This document shows, one piece after another, positions 62,681 through 64,000 of a stretch of DNA of 64,000 nt; position 1 is the stretch's first letter; each line of letters opens with the position of its first letter. Source of the DNA: Rhizobium sp. SSA_523. GTDB lineage: Bacteria > Pseudomonadota > Alphaproteobacteria > Rhizobiales > Rhizobiaceae. Under the pieces are notes generated by a model, which was not told where the DNA came from, did not search any database, and saw nothing but the letters and a program-made list of their open reading frames with translations. Position numbers and translations under genes: made by a program. Location of the stretch: contig NZ_CP129381.1 of NCBI RefSeq assembly GCF_030435705.1, positions 496,001-560,000 of the forward strand, in the 5' to 3' direction.

Positions 62681-63589
62681 CTACTCTGTTGGCCGCGAAC
62701 CTAGCCCTCTGACCTCGACTGCGAAGCGCGCTTCGATCCAGCGTCCGGGCGAAATCTCGGCGAGCCCCTCTTCCTCTTCCGTCAGGGAGGCTCGGTCGAG
62801 TGCGCCGGCCCGGTGGGAGACCGGCTCAAGGCAGAGATAGTCCGGCATTCGGTGGACAGCGAGATGCGGAAGCCCGAGCGCGTAGGTCATCTCCACCATA
62901 AAGCCGCGATCCCGGACGATCTGTGCTCGCGACCATGCCGCAAGATGGATCGTATAGCCTGCCACATCCGGCAGAAGATCCTTGCGGCGCAGTTCGGGTG
63001 CAGCGCCGTTCGGCAGGTTCTGGCCGTCGAGGGGATAGGTCAGCTTCGCATCGGTGGAGGCCCTGTCGAACAGCGCTGCATCGAAATAGGGATGCCAGCC
63101 GAGACCGCCCGGCATGACGTCGCGGCCGGTATTGATCAGCCGCAGAGCGACTGTCAGCCTGTCGCCATCGATTGCGAAATCCTGCTCCGCCCGGAAATCG
63201 AAGGGCCAATCCTCGTCGGCCGCATAGTCGAGGACCAGACCGATCGCGTTCCGATCCCGGTGGCTGACGGTCCAGACGCGCCGATGGGCTGGTCCGTGCA
63301 TGCCATCCGGCTTGAGCGCCGGATGCGGGGCGAGCCGGTAGCTCTTGCCGGCGTGCCGCAGCACACCGCCTCTCACCCGGTTGTGGAACGGAAACAACGG
63401 ATAGGCGCCCGCCTTCGGCCACTCGAAAGGCGCGAAGGGCTCGCTCGACATCGGCACCAGAATATCGCCCAGGTCACGGTGCCAGAGGCGGCTCATGCGG
63501 CCGCCGGCGGCCGGGCGAAAGGCGGCGCGCAGGGCGCTCTCGCCAATCGTGACGTCGCCTGCCGCGTTTCGGGCGTCAGGCGAAGGCAT
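62681..63589 (-). CDS. Aldose 1-epimerase family protein
   Basis: A 302-residue mutarotase-like protein. NRVRGGVLRHAGKSYRLAP, GMHGPAHRRVW near residue 93 with the catalytic histidine region, GWHPYFD near 167 and EPVSHRAGALDR near 260 fit the family. It interconverts the anomers of a sugar. It overlaps the upstream enolase-superfamily gene by 14 bases, so it serves the same sugar or sugar-acid pathway. Confidence 0.88.
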   Translation of the reverse strand: MPSPDARNAAGDVTIGESALRAAFRPAAGGRMSRLWHRDLGDILVPMSSEPFAPFEWPKAGAYPLFPFHNRVRGGVLRHAGKSYRLAPHPALKPDGMHGPAHRRVWTVSHRDRNAIGLVLDYAADEDWPFDFRAEQDFAIDGDRLTVALRLINTGRDVMPGGLGWHPYFDAALFDRASTDAKLTYPLDGQNLPNGAAPELRRKDLLPDVAGYTIHLAAWSRAQIVRDRGFMVEMTYALGLPHLAVHRMPDYLCLEPVSHRAGALDRASLTEEEEGLAEISPGRWIEARFAVEVRGLGSRPTE

Positions 63590-64000
63590 AGGAACCGTCG
63601 GGCCGTTTGGGGACGCGCCTTTGCCAATGGATGTATCCATCCTCCTGCATGGCCTTCTCATCCATCTCGACGCCCCAGCCGGGCCTGTCCGGCCTCAGTT
63701 CCAGATAGCCGTCCTTGGGCAGGTAGGGATCGACCACATAGCGCGTCTCGTCCTCCCGGCTCTCGATCTCCGTACCGCCATAGACATAGCACTGGCCTTT
63801 CGGCAGACGATATTCGAGGATGCGAAAGTTCTGCGTGGCCGCGGCGAAGTGAACATTGACCGCGGTCGCCAGGGGTCCCATGGGATTATGCGGCGCGATA
63901 CTGACGAAATGCGCTTCAGCCAGAACGGCAATCTTGCGCATTTCCGTGATCCCGCCCACCACGCAGATATCCGGCTGCACCCAGTCGGCGCCCTTCACCT
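63576..64000 (-). CDS. Enolase-superfamily sugar-acid dehydratase, C-terminal part only
   Basis: The last 141 codons of a mandelate racemase/muconate lactonizing enzyme-type protein; the gene continues past the right edge. WVQPDICVVGGITEMRKIAVLAEA and SIAPHNPMGPLATAVNVHFAAATQNFRILE match the barrel strands of galactonate/mannonate-type dehydratases that hold the catalytic histidine (APHNP). It would dehydrate a sugar acid to a 2-keto-3-deoxy acid. Exact substrate cannot be fixed from this fragment. Confidence 0.85.
   Translation of the reverse strand, partial: VKGADWVQPDICVVGGITEMRKIAVLAEAHFVSIAPHNPMGPLATAVNVHFAAATQNFRILEYRLPKGQCYVYGGTEIESREDETRYVVDPYLPKDGYLELRPDRPGWGVEMDEKAMQEDGYIHWQRRVPKRPDGSYAFA

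Overview
The window looks like chromosome or chromid DNA of an alphaproteobacterium of the Rhizobiales, most likely Rhizobiaceae. The clues are high G+C, a fused anthranilate synthase TrpE(G) behind a short WWW leader peptide, a very high density of ABC importers, and clusters for osmolyte and sugar-acid use. Genes are packed with many 4-base ATGA/GTGA start-stop overlaps. I see no rRNA, tRNA, CRISPR array, insertion sequence or prophage. Both ends cut through genes.

Layout. 1-5.6 kb: end of a carbohydrate ABC importer operon carrying an argininosuccinate-lyase-like enzyme, a MalK-type ATPase, a PfkB kinase and an M20 hydrolase. 5.7-8.1 kb: trpE(G) with a complete trpL attenuator. 8.1-9.2 kb: an M19 dipeptidase. 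9.3-13.5 kb: a cobalamin-riboswitch-controlled BtuFCD-type importer with a SAM methyltransferase as last gene, a small open frame between riboswitch and btuF, and two Zur-like boxes further upstream. 13.8-21.8 kb: kdpFABCDE potassium pump and sensor, led by an extra 27-residue membrane peptide. 21.8-28.3 kb: LacI regulator divergent from an AfuABC/FbpABC-like importer plus an inositol-monophosphatase-family enzyme, with two matching operators between them.

28.4-45.9 kb is the least explained region. It combines pxpA, pxpB and pxpC (5-oxoprolinase), a carbamoylase-type M20 amidohydrolase, a second ArgE-type M20, a D-2-hydroxyacid dehydrogenase, a class I glutamine amidotransferase, three creatinase-like M24 proteins, a DapA-like lyase and a complete Dpp-type importer. 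A GntR/FCD regulator sits in the middle, and TTGGTATACC palindromes lie in both divergent promoter regions. I read it as one regulon for importing and opening a cyclic or N-substituted amino-acid derivative; the substrate is unknown.

46.0-47.6 kb: an MFS exporter divergent from an ArsR repressor with twin operators. 47.6-60.1 kb: ectoine/hydroxyectoine uptake and catabolism (ehuBCDA, eutBCDE, enuR, doeD, doeC, doeX), with no eutA visible. 60.3-61.1 kb: a NolR-like ArsR regulator and a single-PAS protein. 61.2-64.0 kb: sugar-acid genes (gluconokinase, IdnO-like dehydrogenase, aldose 1-epimerase, and the end of an enolase-superfamily sugar-acid dehydratase).

All functional names rest on motifs and neighbourhood read by eye; no database search was run.
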